The notes under the pieces were generated by a model, which was not told the origin of the DNA, searched no databases, and was given only the letters and a program-made list of their open reading frames with translations. DNA of 64,000 bases from JBMOUD01 sp049319665 (GTDB lineage Bacteria > Pseudomonadota > Gammaproteobacteria > Enterobacterales > Enterobacteriaceae), in contig NZ_JBMOUD010000011.1 in assembly GCF_049319665.1 (NCBI RefSeq), positions 62,001-126,000 on the forward strand, read 5' to 3'. Of the stretch, positions 50,989-59,279 are shown piece by piece. The position numbers were made by a program, and so were the translations under genes. Every line of letters starts with the position of its first letter. Position 1 is the stretch's first letter.

Positions 50989-53184
50989 TTAGCTATCGAT
51001 GGGATCAACATCTAGCGTCCATTTCACTTTTTTCGCCTGTGGCAGACTGGCGATCAGCGGCTGAGAGGTTTTGATCACCTGTTGCAAGGCGCGGCGAGAA
51101 GGGTGTTGCAATAACAATTGCCAGCGGAAGCGGCCACCTCGTTTGGCGTGTAAAGCCGGAACGGGGCCGAGTATCCACAGTGCGTCATCTTTATGCGGGC
51201 TGGCTTCGAGCAAATTTCGCAATTGTTGCAAGAAAAGGGGAGCCTGCTGGTTATCGTGATCTTCGCAGCGGATAAGGATATGGCTGGTGAAGGGCGGCAA
51301 AAAGACGCTTTTCCGCTCAGCCAGCGTCTGTTCGGCGAACGCATCGTAGCCGTGCTGCAGTAATACTTGCAGTAAAGGGTGATCGGGGTGATGGGTTTGT
51401 AATACCACTTCACCTTGTTTGCCAGCCCGCCCGGCGCGTCCGGAAACCTGAGTATAGAGTTGGGCAAAGCGCTCGGCAGAACGGAAATCTGCCGAAAATA
51501 GCGCGCCATCGACATCGAGTAGCGAGACCAGCGTAACATCCGGGAAGTGATGGCCTTTAGCCAGCATTTGGGTGCCAATCAAAATACGTGCGCCGCCGCG
51601 ATGTACTTCAGCCAGATGTTGCTCGAGCGAACCTTTACGGCTGGTGGTGTCACGGTCGATACGGGTAATCGGTGTATCAGGGAACAGCGGGGCCAGCTCG
51701 TTTTCCAACTGTTCAGTGCCGACACCGACCGAGACTAACTGCGTCGACCCACACTGTGGACACTGGTGGGGCACGGCGCGTTGGCTATCACAGTGATGGC
51801 AGCGCAACTGGCGCTGGTTTTGGTGCAAGGTGTAATAGTGATCACAGCGCTGGCATTCCGCTATCCAGCCACATTCGTGGCACAGGAGCGCAGGCGCATA
51901 GCCACGGCGGTTGAGGAACAGCATCACCTGATTATCGGCTTTTAGATGGTGATGCATCCGTTGGATCAGCGCTTGCGATAGCCCGACTTTTAGTGGCAGG
52001 CCTTTTAGGTCCAGGAGATGCTGAGCCGCCGGTTTGGCATTGCCGGCACGTTTGGTCAGCGTTAACTGGCGATATTTCCCCTGTTGGACATTGTGCAGCG
52101 TTTCTAGTGCAGGCGTGGCGGAACCCATAACAATCGGGATATTTTCCGCATGGGCGCGAAACACGGCCAAATCGCGGGCGTGATAGCGCCACCCTTCCTG
52201 CTGCTTATAAGACGCGTCGTGCTCTTCATCAATGATAATCACCCCGAGGCGGGCGAACGGCGTAAACAATGAAGAACGCGTGCCGATGACAATCCCGGCT
52301 TCACCGTTGCGTGCACGTAACCACACGGCCAGACGTTCGCTGTCGTTAAGCCCGGAGTGTAATACGTCTACCGGCGCGCTGAAACGCTCGCGGAAGCGGG
52401 CGATGGTTTGCGGGGTTAATCCGATTTCGGGCACCATCACCAGCGCCTGGCGGCCTTGCTCAAGGATATTCTCGAGTACGCTTAGATAGACTTCTGTTTT
52501 ACCTGAACCTGTTACCCCAGCTAGCAGCCAGGCGGAGAATTGCTGGTCTTCGCTGCGTATCGCACCTACAGCGGTGGCTTGCTCAGTATTGAGCCGCAGC
52601 CGTTCACCAATCACGCTAAAGTTCTGGCGCCAATCCTGTGCGGTAGGCGCTACGCTCTGTAAATCCGTCAGGCCTTTGCTACGCAATGCTTGAAGCGCGG
52701 TTTCAGCTAACGCCAGATCACTGACCTGATGGCGATAGATTTTTCCCTGAAGTAACGCGGCCATCGCCTGTTGCTGCTTGGGAGCACGTTTTAAACTATC
52801 GAGCGGCGTGGCGCGGCCTTGCTCGGTAGCAAACCACTGCCACAGTGGCGTTAATTCGGCAGGCTTTCCCTGACGTAATAATACCGGCAGCGCGTGGAAT
52901 AGCACCTCGCCTAATGGAAAGTGATAATAGTCCGCCGCCCAATGTAAAATTCGCCACAGCGCTGGACTAAACAGGCTTTCGTTATCGAGGACATCGCTGA
53001 TGGATTTGAGCTTATCGAGTGGAAACTCACTGCTGTCGCTGATGCCAGTCACAATGCCGATAGCATTGCGTTTGCCAAAAGGTACGCTGACCCGGCAGCC
53101 ACTATTTACCTGCATTCCAGCAGGTAAAAGGTAGTCAAATGTCCGGGGCAGAGGAACGGGCAACGCAACGTGAGCAACAGGCAT
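50989..53184 (-). CDS. priA: Primosomal replication restart helicase PriA
   Basis: Recognises stalled forks and reloads the replisome. 731 residues: N-terminal 3'-DNA-binding domain, Walker A AGVTGSGKTEVYL (about 228), DEEHDASYKQ motif II (about 320), zinc-binding cysteine clusters from CHECGWIAECQRC to CPQCGS (about 435-480), and helicase motifs VSGRAGRAGKQGEVVLQT. Divergent from rpmE across 201 bp. Confidence 0.97.
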   Translation of the reverse strand: MPVAHVALPVPLPRTFDYLLPAGMQVNSGCRVSVPFGKRNAIGIVTGISDSSEFPLDKLKSISDVLDNESLFSPALWRILHWAADYYHFPLGEVLFHALPVLLRQGKPAELTPLWQWFATEQGRATPLDSLKRAPKQQQAMAALLQGKIYRHQVSDLALAETALQALRSKGLTDLQSVAPTAQDWRQNFSVIGERLRLNTEQATAVGAIRSEDQQFSAWLLAGVTGSGKTEVYLSVLENILEQGRQALVMVPEIGLTPQTIARFRERFSAPVDVLHSGLNDSERLAVWLRARNGEAGIVIGTRSSLFTPFARLGVIIIDEEHDASYKQQEGWRYHARDLAVFRAHAENIPIVMGSATPALETLHNVQQGKYRQLTLTKRAGNAKPAAQHLLDLKGLPLKVGLSQALIQRMHHHLKADNQVMLFLNRRGYAPALLCHECGWIAECQRCDHYYTLHQNQRQLRCHHCDSQRAVPHQCPQCGSTQLVSVGVGTEQLENELAPLFPDTPITRIDRDTTSRKGSLEQHLAEVHRGGARILIGTQMLAKGHHFPDVTLVSLLDVDGALFSADFRSAERFAQLYTQVSGRAGRAGKQGEVVLQTHHPDHPLLQVLLQHGYDAFAEQTLAERKSVFLPPFTSHILIRCEDHDNQQAPLFLQQLRNLLEASPHKDDALWILGPVPALHAKRGGRFRWQLLLQHPSRRALQQVIKTSQPLIASLPQAKKVKWTLDVDPIDS

Positions 53185-53385
53185 GAAGAGTCCAAACTAT
53201 AAAAAAATGACGAGATAGTGTACACTGTGGCAGTCGAAATGTATGAACATCATTGCACGGCGATTTTATATTCTGTATGATTCGCCGCCTTTGGTGCATT
53301 TCGCACCGGAGCTTAATTTTCCATTACGCGTGGTGTCTGACGGTAACAAGGTTGGATAGCGACGCGGCCTAACCGAGGTTCTCCC

Positions 53386-53598
53386 ATGAAAAAAGATATC
53401 CATCCTAAATACGTAGCTGTTACTGCAACTTGTTCTTGCGGTAACGTGATCAAAACTCACTCAACCGTGGGCCATGATCTGAACCTGGACGTATGTGGCG
53501 AATGCCACCCGTTCTACACTGGTAAGCAACGTGAAGTGGCTACCGGTGGACGCGTTGACCGCTTCAACAAGCGTTTCAGCGTACCGAGCAGCAAATAA
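53386..53598 (+). CDS. rpmE: 50S ribosomal protein L31
   Basis: 70-residue large-subunit protein of the zinc-binding type, with cysteines in CSCG (16, 18) and CGEC (37, 40). Begins MKKDIHPKY and ends RFSVPSSK. Closed by a strong terminator. Confidence 0.98.
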   Translation: MKKDIHPKYVAVTATCSCGNVIKTHSTVGHDLNLDVCGECHPFYTGKQREVATGGRVDRFNKRFSVPSSK

Positions 53599-53613
53599 GC
53601 TTAGCTCGATAGC

Positions 53614-53640
53614 AAAAAAGGCGCCAGTGGCGCCTTTTTT
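53614..53640 (+). terminator. rpmE terminator
   Basis: A-run, stem AAGGCGCC / GGCGCCTT with a 2-nt loop between GGCGCC halves, and a T-run. Confidence 0.92.
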
Positions 53641-53775
53641 GTTGCTATTTTTTCTTTTCTAAAACAAGCTGTTATCTTTAGAAACAAGCTTTTATCGTTC
53701 AAGCCAAGCGCATTCAATCCGTTATATCCGCACCGCCCAGCTTCACCATCAGATTCCATCGACAGTGGTTTGATA

Positions 53776-54093
53776 TCAATATTCCCAAGTATCCGGATCT
53801 ACGCCCAATTCACGCATCAAAACCTTCGCGGCTTCTGGAATTTCATCGCTGCGTTCTTTACGCAGGTCTTCATCATTGGGTAAAGGCTGGCCTGTGAAGG
53901 CATGCAGGAATGCTTCACACAGCAGTTCGCTGTTGGTGGCATGACGCAAATTGTTCACCTGACGGCGAGTACGCTCATCAGTGAGAATTTTCAGCACTTT
54001 TAGCGGAATGGATACCGTGATCTTCTTAACTTGCTCGCTTTTCTTACCGTGTTCAGCGTAAGGGCTGACATATTCGCCGTTCCACTCAGCCAT
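53776..54093 (-). CDS. metJ: Methionine repressor MetJ
   Basis: Ribbon-helix-helix repressor that binds met boxes when S-adenosylmethionine is high. 105 residues; the beta-ribbon is KKITVSIPLKVLKIL (about 23-37) and the following helices hold RRQVNNLRHATNSELL. The ATG at 54093 gives the family start MAEWNGEYVSPYAEHG. Divergent from metB with met boxes between, so it is probably autoregulated. Confidence 0.98.
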   Translation of the reverse strand: MAEWNGEYVSPYAEHGKKSEQVKKITVSIPLKVLKILTDERTRRQVNNLRHATNSELLCEAFLHAFTGQPLPNDEDLRKERSDEIPEAAKVLMRELGVDPDTWEY

Positions 54094-54385
54094 GGGACAC
54101 CTTAAATTTATCAAAAAAAGAATAAAATCTTTAAAACGGAGTGATTATGCCCGATTTTCGAGGATCTCACTAAATAAATGTCCGTAATGGACATGCTTAT
54201 TGCAATATTTATGGCGTTGCCTTGTTATTTCATCAACATACCGAGAACAGATTGCAATAGAGTGTTCTGCTCATACTTGACTGCATTTATCTTCGGCGAA
54301 GAAACGTGTTATCTGCCAGTCATGCGATACCGCTATAATTTTAGCGGGTATTCTCGGTTTGCTCAATCTACACGCAAAGAAGTTT

Positions 54386-54409
54386 AGATGTCCAGATGTA
54401 TTGACGTCT
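54386..54409. promoter_or_regulatory. Tandem met boxes upstream of metB
   Basis: Three contiguous 8-mers, AGATGTCC, AGATGTAT, TGACGTCT, related to the MetJ consensus AGACGTCT, 63-86 bp before the metB ATG. They lie in the 378-bp gap (54094-54471) shared by divergent metJ and metB; no other element was seen there. Confidence 0.87.
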
Positions 54410-54471
54410 ATCTTTTCGGAAGTTACTCTTGACCCCCTCATCCTCTATTGTCCCGTTTGGAAGAAGCAACT

Positions 54472-55632
54472 ATGACGCACAAGCAGGCTACTATCGCCGT
54501 TGGCAGCGGATTAAACACTGATAAACAATATGGCAGTGTTGTTCCGCAAATTACCCTTTCCAGCACGTATAACTTCGAAGATTTTAATCAGCCAAGAGCA
54601 CATGACTATTCTCGTCGTGGCAACCCGACGCGAGATGTCGTGCAACGTGCGTTAGCCGATCTGGAAGGTGGCGCCGGTGCGGTGATGACCAGCAGTGGTA
54701 TGTCTGCCATTCATTTAGTGTGTACTGTGTTTCTGAAACCGGGTGATTTATTGGTTGCGCCACATGATTGCTACGGCGGGAGTTATCGCCTGTTTGACAG
54801 CTTAAGCAAGCGTGGCGCTTATAATGTTCTGTTTGTTGATCAGGGCGACCCGCAGGCGCTGGCTGAAGCCTTGGCGAAAAAACCAAAATTGGTGTTGATA
54901 GAAACGCCAAGCAACCCATTGTTGCGCGTCGTCGATATCCAGGTTATTTGTGACGCGGCGCATCAGGCCGGTGCGTTGACCGTTGTTGATAATACCTTCC
55001 TGAGCCCGGCATTACAGTCACCGTTGCAACTTGGCGCGGATTTGGTGGTCCATTCATGTACTAAATATCTTAATGGCCATTCCGATGTGGTCGCCGGGAC
55101 GGTAATATCTAAAACCGCCGAGCATGCGACCGAGTTAGCGTGGTGGGCGAATAACATCGGTGTTACCGGGGCGGCCTTTGATAGCTACTTGTTGTTGCGT
55201 GGACTGCGTACCTTGACTGTTCGCGTTAAGCAACAGCAGGCGAATGCGTTGTCTATTGTCGAGTATTTACAGCAGCAACCTTTAGTCAAAAAGCTGTATC
55301 ATCCTTCCCTGCCAGAAAACCAGGGTCATGAAATCGCCAAGCGTCAGCAACGCGGTTTTGGGGCCATGTTAAGTTTCGAATTTAATGGGGATGAAGCGCG
55401 TCTGCGTGCGTTCCTCTCCGCGTTGAAGCTCTTCACGCTGGCCGAGTCACTCGGCGGGGTAGAAAGTCTGATTTCTCATACGGCTACCATGACCCACGCG
55501 GGCATGGCGCCAGAAGCGCGTAAAGCCGCGGGAATTTCCGACAGCCTGCTACGTATTTCAGTCGGTCTTGAAGATAGCGAAGATTTGATTGCCGATCTGG
55601 AGCAGGCGTTCCAGGTGGCAGCAACGAGGTAA
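54472..55632 (+). CDS. metB: Cystathionine gamma-synthase
   Basis: PLP enzyme joining O-succinylhomoserine and cysteine to cystathionine. 386 residues. YSRRGNPTRDV (about 47), PLP-stacking DCYGGSYRLF, and the Schiff-base lysine in HSCTKYLNGHSD (about 198). ATG at 54472 (MTHKQATIAVGSG) matches the family; the eight-residue extension is rejected. metL starts 2 bp after its stop. Confidence 0.97.
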   Translation: MTHKQATIAVGSGLNTDKQYGSVVPQITLSSTYNFEDFNQPRAHDYSRRGNPTRDVVQRALADLEGGAGAVMTSSGMSAIHLVCTVFLKPGDLLVAPHDCYGGSYRLFDSLSKRGAYNVLFVDQGDPQALAEALAKKPKLVLIETPSNPLLRVVDIQVICDAAHQAGALTVVDNTFLSPALQSPLQLGADLVVHSCTKYLNGHSDVVAGTVISKTAEHATELAWWANNIGVTGAAFDSYLLLRGLRTLTVRVKQQQANALSIVEYLQQQPLVKKLYHPSLPENQGHEIAKRQQRGFGAMLSFEFNGDEARLRAFLSALKLFTLAESLGGVESLISHTATMTHAGMAPEARKAAGISDSLLRISVGLEDSEDLIADLEQAFQVAATR

Positions 55633-55634
55633 GT

Positions 55635-58070
55635 ATGAGTGCAATAGCGGTTGCAGCGCCGGCGGGAAGTCGGCAGTTACATAAATTCGGTGGTAGTAGC
55701 TTGGCCGATGCGAAGTGTTATCAACGCGTTGCCGGTATTATGGCAGAGTACGGCCATCCAGGAGACTTGATGGTGGTCTCGGCGGCGGGGAGTACAACTA
55801 ACCAATTGATTAGTTGGCTCAAGCTCAGTCAGACCGACCGACTGGCCGCCCATCAGGTGCAGCAATCGCTGCGCCGTTATCAAAGTGAATTGATTTCTGG
55901 CCTGTTACCGTCTGCTATGGCTGAGCCGCTGACTGCTGCCTTTATTGTCGATCTTGAGCGTTTGGCCACTCTGTTAGATGGCGCCATCACCGATGCGGTT
56001 TACGCTGAGGTTGTCGGCCACGGTGAACTGTGGTCGGCACGTTTGATGTCGGCGGTACTGGCCACTCGTGATTTACCCGCTGCCTGGCTAGATGCCCGTG
56101 ATTTCCTGCGTGCTGAGCGTGCAGCTCAGCCTCAGGTTGACGAAGGCCGCTCTTATCCGCTGCTGCAACAACTATTAGCGCAACATCCGCAACAGTATCT
56201 GGTAGTCACCGGGTTTATCTCGCGTAATGATGCCGGTGAGACCGTATTGCTTGGCCGTAACGGCAGTGACTACTCGGCCACGCAAATTGGTGCGTTGGCG
56301 GGTGTGCATCGCGTGACGATTTGGAGTGATGTTGCCGGGGTTTATAGTGCTGACCCGCGTAAAGTCAAAGATGCGTGTCTGTTGCCGCTTTTACGTCTTG
56401 ATGAAGCGTCGGAGTTGGCACGTCTGGCCGCTCCGGTTCTACATACCCGTACTTTACAGCCCGTTTCTGGCAGCGACATTGATTTACAACTGCGTTGTAG
56501 CTACCAACCGGAACAAGGTTCAACCCGCATTGAGCGGGTGTTGGCTTCGGGTACCGGCGCAAAAATTGTCACCAGTCACGATGATATTTGTCTGATTGAG
56601 GTAGAGATTGCGCCAGAACATGACTTTGCACTGGCACAACAAGATGTTGATCATGTGCTAAAGCGTACGCAGATTAAGCCGCTGGCTATTGGCGTACATC
56701 CTGACCGAAACCTGCTGCAGTTGTGCTACACCAGCGAAGTCGTTACCAGTGCACTACAGGTGCTGGAAGAGGCCGATTTGCCGGGTCGTTTAACCTTACG
56801 TGAAGGTTTAGCGATGGTGGCATTGGTGGGGGCGGGGGTGTGTAAAAACCCGTTGCATAGCCATCGGTTCTACCAAGAGCTAAAAGATCAGCCAGTCGAA
56901 TTTATCTGGCAAGCTGAAGATGGTATCAGTTTGGTTGCCGTGTTGCGCCTGGGGCCAACTGCCCACCTGATCCAAGGCTTGCATAACACTTTGTTTCGCG
57001 CCGAGAAGCGTATTGGCCTGATGCTACTGGGTAAAGGGAATATCGGTTCCCGTTGGCTAGAGCTGTTCTCACGCGAGCAGAAAAACATCTCGGCTCGTAG
57101 CGGCTTTGAATTTGTGCTGGCGGGCGTGGTTGATAGTAAACGCAGCCTGCTTAACTACGATGGATTGGATGCCAGTCGCGCATTAGCTTTCTTTGATGAT
57201 GAAGCACGCGAGCACGATGAAGAATCGCTGTTCCTGTGGATGCGTGCTCATCCTTACGATGATTTAGTGGTACTGGATGTCACCGCTAGCAGTGAGTTGG
57301 CAGATCAATATCTCGATTTTGCCAGCTATGGTTTCCATGTCATCAGCGCCAATAAACTGGCCGGTGCATCGAACAGCAATAAGTACCGGCAGATTCGCGA
57401 TGCCTTTGCAAAGACCGGCAGCCACTGGCTCTATAACGCCACCGTTGGGGCAGGTCTGCCTATCAACCACACGGTGCGCGATTTACGTGAAAGCGGTGAT
57501 AGCATTCTGGCGATCAGCGGTATTTTCTCCGGTACCTTGTCTTGGTTGTTCCTGCAATTTGACGGCACGCTGCCGTTCACTGAGCTGGTGGATCAAGCCT
57601 GGCAGCAAGGGCTGACCGAGCCCGATCCGCGTGATGATCTTTCCGGCCAGGACGTGATGCGCAAGCTAGTCATTCTGGCGCGTGAAGCCGGTTATGATAT
57701 TGAACCGAATCAGGTACGGGTCGAGTCGTTGGTGCCTGAAGGTTGTGCTACGGGTTCTGTCGATCACTTCTTTGAAGAGGGCGATGCGCTAAACCAGCAG
57801 ATGCTACAGCGTCTGGAAGCGGCGCAAGAAATGGGTCTGGTATTGCGTTACGTGGCACGTTTTGATGCCAATGGTAAAGCGCGTGTTGGTGTTGAAGCGG
57901 TGCGTGAAGACCATCCTCTGGCTTCTTTGCTACCTTGTGACAATGTCTTCGCCATTGAAAGCCGTTGGTATCGTGATAACCCGCTGGTGATCCGCGGGCC
58001 TGGTGCGGGGCGCGATGTCACAGCAGGCGCTATCCAATCTGACCTTAACCGTTTGACTCAACTGCTTTAA
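55635..58070 (+). CDS. metL: Bifunctional aspartokinase II / homoserine dehydrogenase II
   Basis: 811 residues. The N-terminal aspartate kinase domain has HKFGGSSLADAKCY (about 16) and GRNGSDYSATQIGAL (about 210), followed by ACT-like linker sequence and a C-terminal homoserine dehydrogenase (about 455-811) with LLGKGNIGSRW, SANKLAGA and NATVGAGLPI. Makes the first and third steps from aspartate to homoserine for methionine synthesis; the MetL type is not allosterically inhibited by threonine. Co-transcribed with metB. Confidence 0.98.
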   Translation: MSAIAVAAPAGSRQLHKFGGSSLADAKCYQRVAGIMAEYGHPGDLMVVSAAGSTTNQLISWLKLSQTDRLAAHQVQQSLRRYQSELISGLLPSAMAEPLTAAFIVDLERLATLLDGAITDAVYAEVVGHGELWSARLMSAVLATRDLPAAWLDARDFLRAERAAQPQVDEGRSYPLLQQLLAQHPQQYLVVTGFISRNDAGETVLLGRNGSDYSATQIGALAGVHRVTIWSDVAGVYSADPRKVKDACLLPLLRLDEASELARLAAPVLHTRTLQPVSGSDIDLQLRCSYQPEQGSTRIERVLASGTGAKIVTSHDDICLIEVEIAPEHDFALAQQDVDHVLKRTQIKPLAIGVHPDRNLLQLCYTSEVVTSALQVLEEADLPGRLTLREGLAMVALVGAGVCKNPLHSHRFYQELKDQPVEFIWQAEDGISLVAVLRLGPTAHLIQGLHNTLFRAEKRIGLMLLGKGNIGSRWLELFSREQKNISARSGFEFVLAGVVDSKRSLLNYDGLDASRALAFFDDEAREHDEESLFLWMRAHPYDDLVVLDVTASSELADQYLDFASYGFHVISANKLAGASNSNKYRQIRDAFAKTGSHWLYNATVGAGLPINHTVRDLRESGDSILAISGIFSGTLSWLFLQFDGTLPFTELVDQAWQQGLTEPDPRDDLSGQDVMRKLVILAREAGYDIEPNQVRVESLVPEGCATGSVDHFFEEGDALNQQMLQRLEAAQEMGLVLRYVARFDANGKARVGVEAVREDHPLASLLPCDNVFAIESRWYRDNPLVIRGPGAGRDVTAGAIQSDLNRLTQLL

Positions 58071-58078
58071 TTTCTCTC

Positions 58079-58107
58079 AACCTTCCGGTATTCGCCGGAA
58101 GGTTTCC
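58079..58107 (+). terminator. metBL terminator
   Basis: Perfect 10-bp stem AACCTTCCGG (58079-58088) / CCGGAAGGTT (58095-58104) with short T-run. Confidence 0.82.
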
Positions 58108-58215
58108 CCTCCGTTCCCCGCAACATGAAATACCTTCATGCAGTATGAATATTAATCAATGTTGTTCGGTCCATTTGCCGTTGACTCTTTGCCCTACTTC
58201 CGTCATTTTCTATCT

Positions 58216-58239
58216 ATACGTTTAGACGTCTAGACGCTT
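58216..58239. promoter_or_regulatory. Tandem met boxes upstream of metF
   Basis: ATACGTTT, AGACGTCT (perfect consensus), AGACGCTT in tandem, about 50 bp before the metF ATG. Confidence 0.9.
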
Positions 58240-58288
58240 ATCAGCACAGCGATAATTAAAACGAAGTGATGAACGAGGTAGAGACCGA

Positions 58289-59191
58289 ATGAGCTTTTTT
58301 CACGCGAATCAACATGAAGCACTGAACCAGAACCTGGCCGAGTTACATGGGCAGTTTAACGTTTCTTTTGAATTCTTCCCGCCGCGTACCAGCGAGATGG
58401 AAGATACGCTGTGGAGCTCAATTGATCGCCTCAGCAGCCTGAAACCTAAATTCGTTTCAGTTACCTATGGGGCCAACTCTGGTGAGCGCGAGCGTACTCA
58501 CAGCATTATAAAAAGCATTAAAGAGCGTACCGGTTTAGAAGCGGCACCGCATTTGACTTGTGTGGATGCCAGTCTGGCTGAATTGCGCCAAATTGCGCAA
58601 GATTACTGGAATAGCGGCATCCGCCACATCGTTGCACTGCGCGGTGATTTACCGACAGGAGGCGGCAAACCAGATATTTACGCTAATGACTTGGTGAGCT
58701 TGCTCAAAAGTGTTGGTGATTTTGATATCTCCGTTGCGGCTTATCCGGAAGTTCATCCAGAAGCGAAAAGCGCACAGTCTGATCTGATTCACCTGAAGCG
58801 CAAAATTGAGGCGGGTGCTAATCGCGCCATTACGCAATTTTTCTTCGATGTAGAAAGCTATCTGCGTTTCCGCGACCGCTGTGCGTCTGCGAGCATTGAT
58901 GTTGAGATAGTGCCGGGTATCTTGCCGGTTTCCAATTTCAAGCAATTGATTCGCTTTGCCACCATGACCAACGTTCGCGTCCCACAATGGATGCACAGAA
59001 TGTTTGAAGGGCTGGATGACGATGCCGAGACCCGCAAAATGGTCGGTGCCAACATTGCGATGGACATGGTAAAAATCCTCAGCCGTGAAGGGGTGAAAGA
59101 TTTCCACTTCTATACCTTGAATCGTGCCGAGATGAGCTACGCCATTTGTCATACGCTGGGCGTGCGCCCACAAATCGCTGTCCCCGCTTGA
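58289..59191 (+). CDS. metF: 5,10-methylenetetrahydrofolate reductase
   Basis: FAD/NADH enzyme making 5-methyltetrahydrofolate for methionine synthesis. 300 residues. SFEFFPPRTSEME with the catalytic Glu near 28, LTCVDAS, VALRGDLPTGGG (about 117), and AAYPEVHPEA. Preceded by its own met boxes. Slightly longer than the E. coli enzyme at the C-terminus. Converges on ppc. Confidence 0.97.
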   Translation: MSFFHANQHEALNQNLAELHGQFNVSFEFFPPRTSEMEDTLWSSIDRLSSLKPKFVSVTYGANSGERERTHSIIKSIKERTGLEAAPHLTCVDASLAELRQIAQDYWNSGIRHIVALRGDLPTGGGKPDIYANDLVSLLKSVGDFDISVAAYPEVHPEAKSAQSDLIHLKRKIEAGANRAITQFFFDVESYLRFRDRCASASIDVEIVPGILPVSNFKQLIRFATMTNVRVPQWMHRMFEGLDDDAETRKMVGANIAMDMVKILSREGVKDFHFYTLNRAEMSYAICHTLGVRPQIAVPA

Positions 59192-59224
59192 TTGGCTCTT
59201 TTAGCGCTGCGTTTAGCAAGCAAA

Positions 59225-59260
59225 AACAGAAAAACCGGCCCTTGAGCCGGTTTTTCTGTT
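59225..59260. terminator. Bidirectional terminator between metF and ppc
   Basis: Perfect 15-bp arms AACAGAAAAACCGGC / GCCGGTTTTTCTGTT with a 6-nt loop and A/T runs on both sides of the GC core. Confidence 0.92.
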
Positions 59261-59279
59261 TTAGCGTCTTAATCAAGAC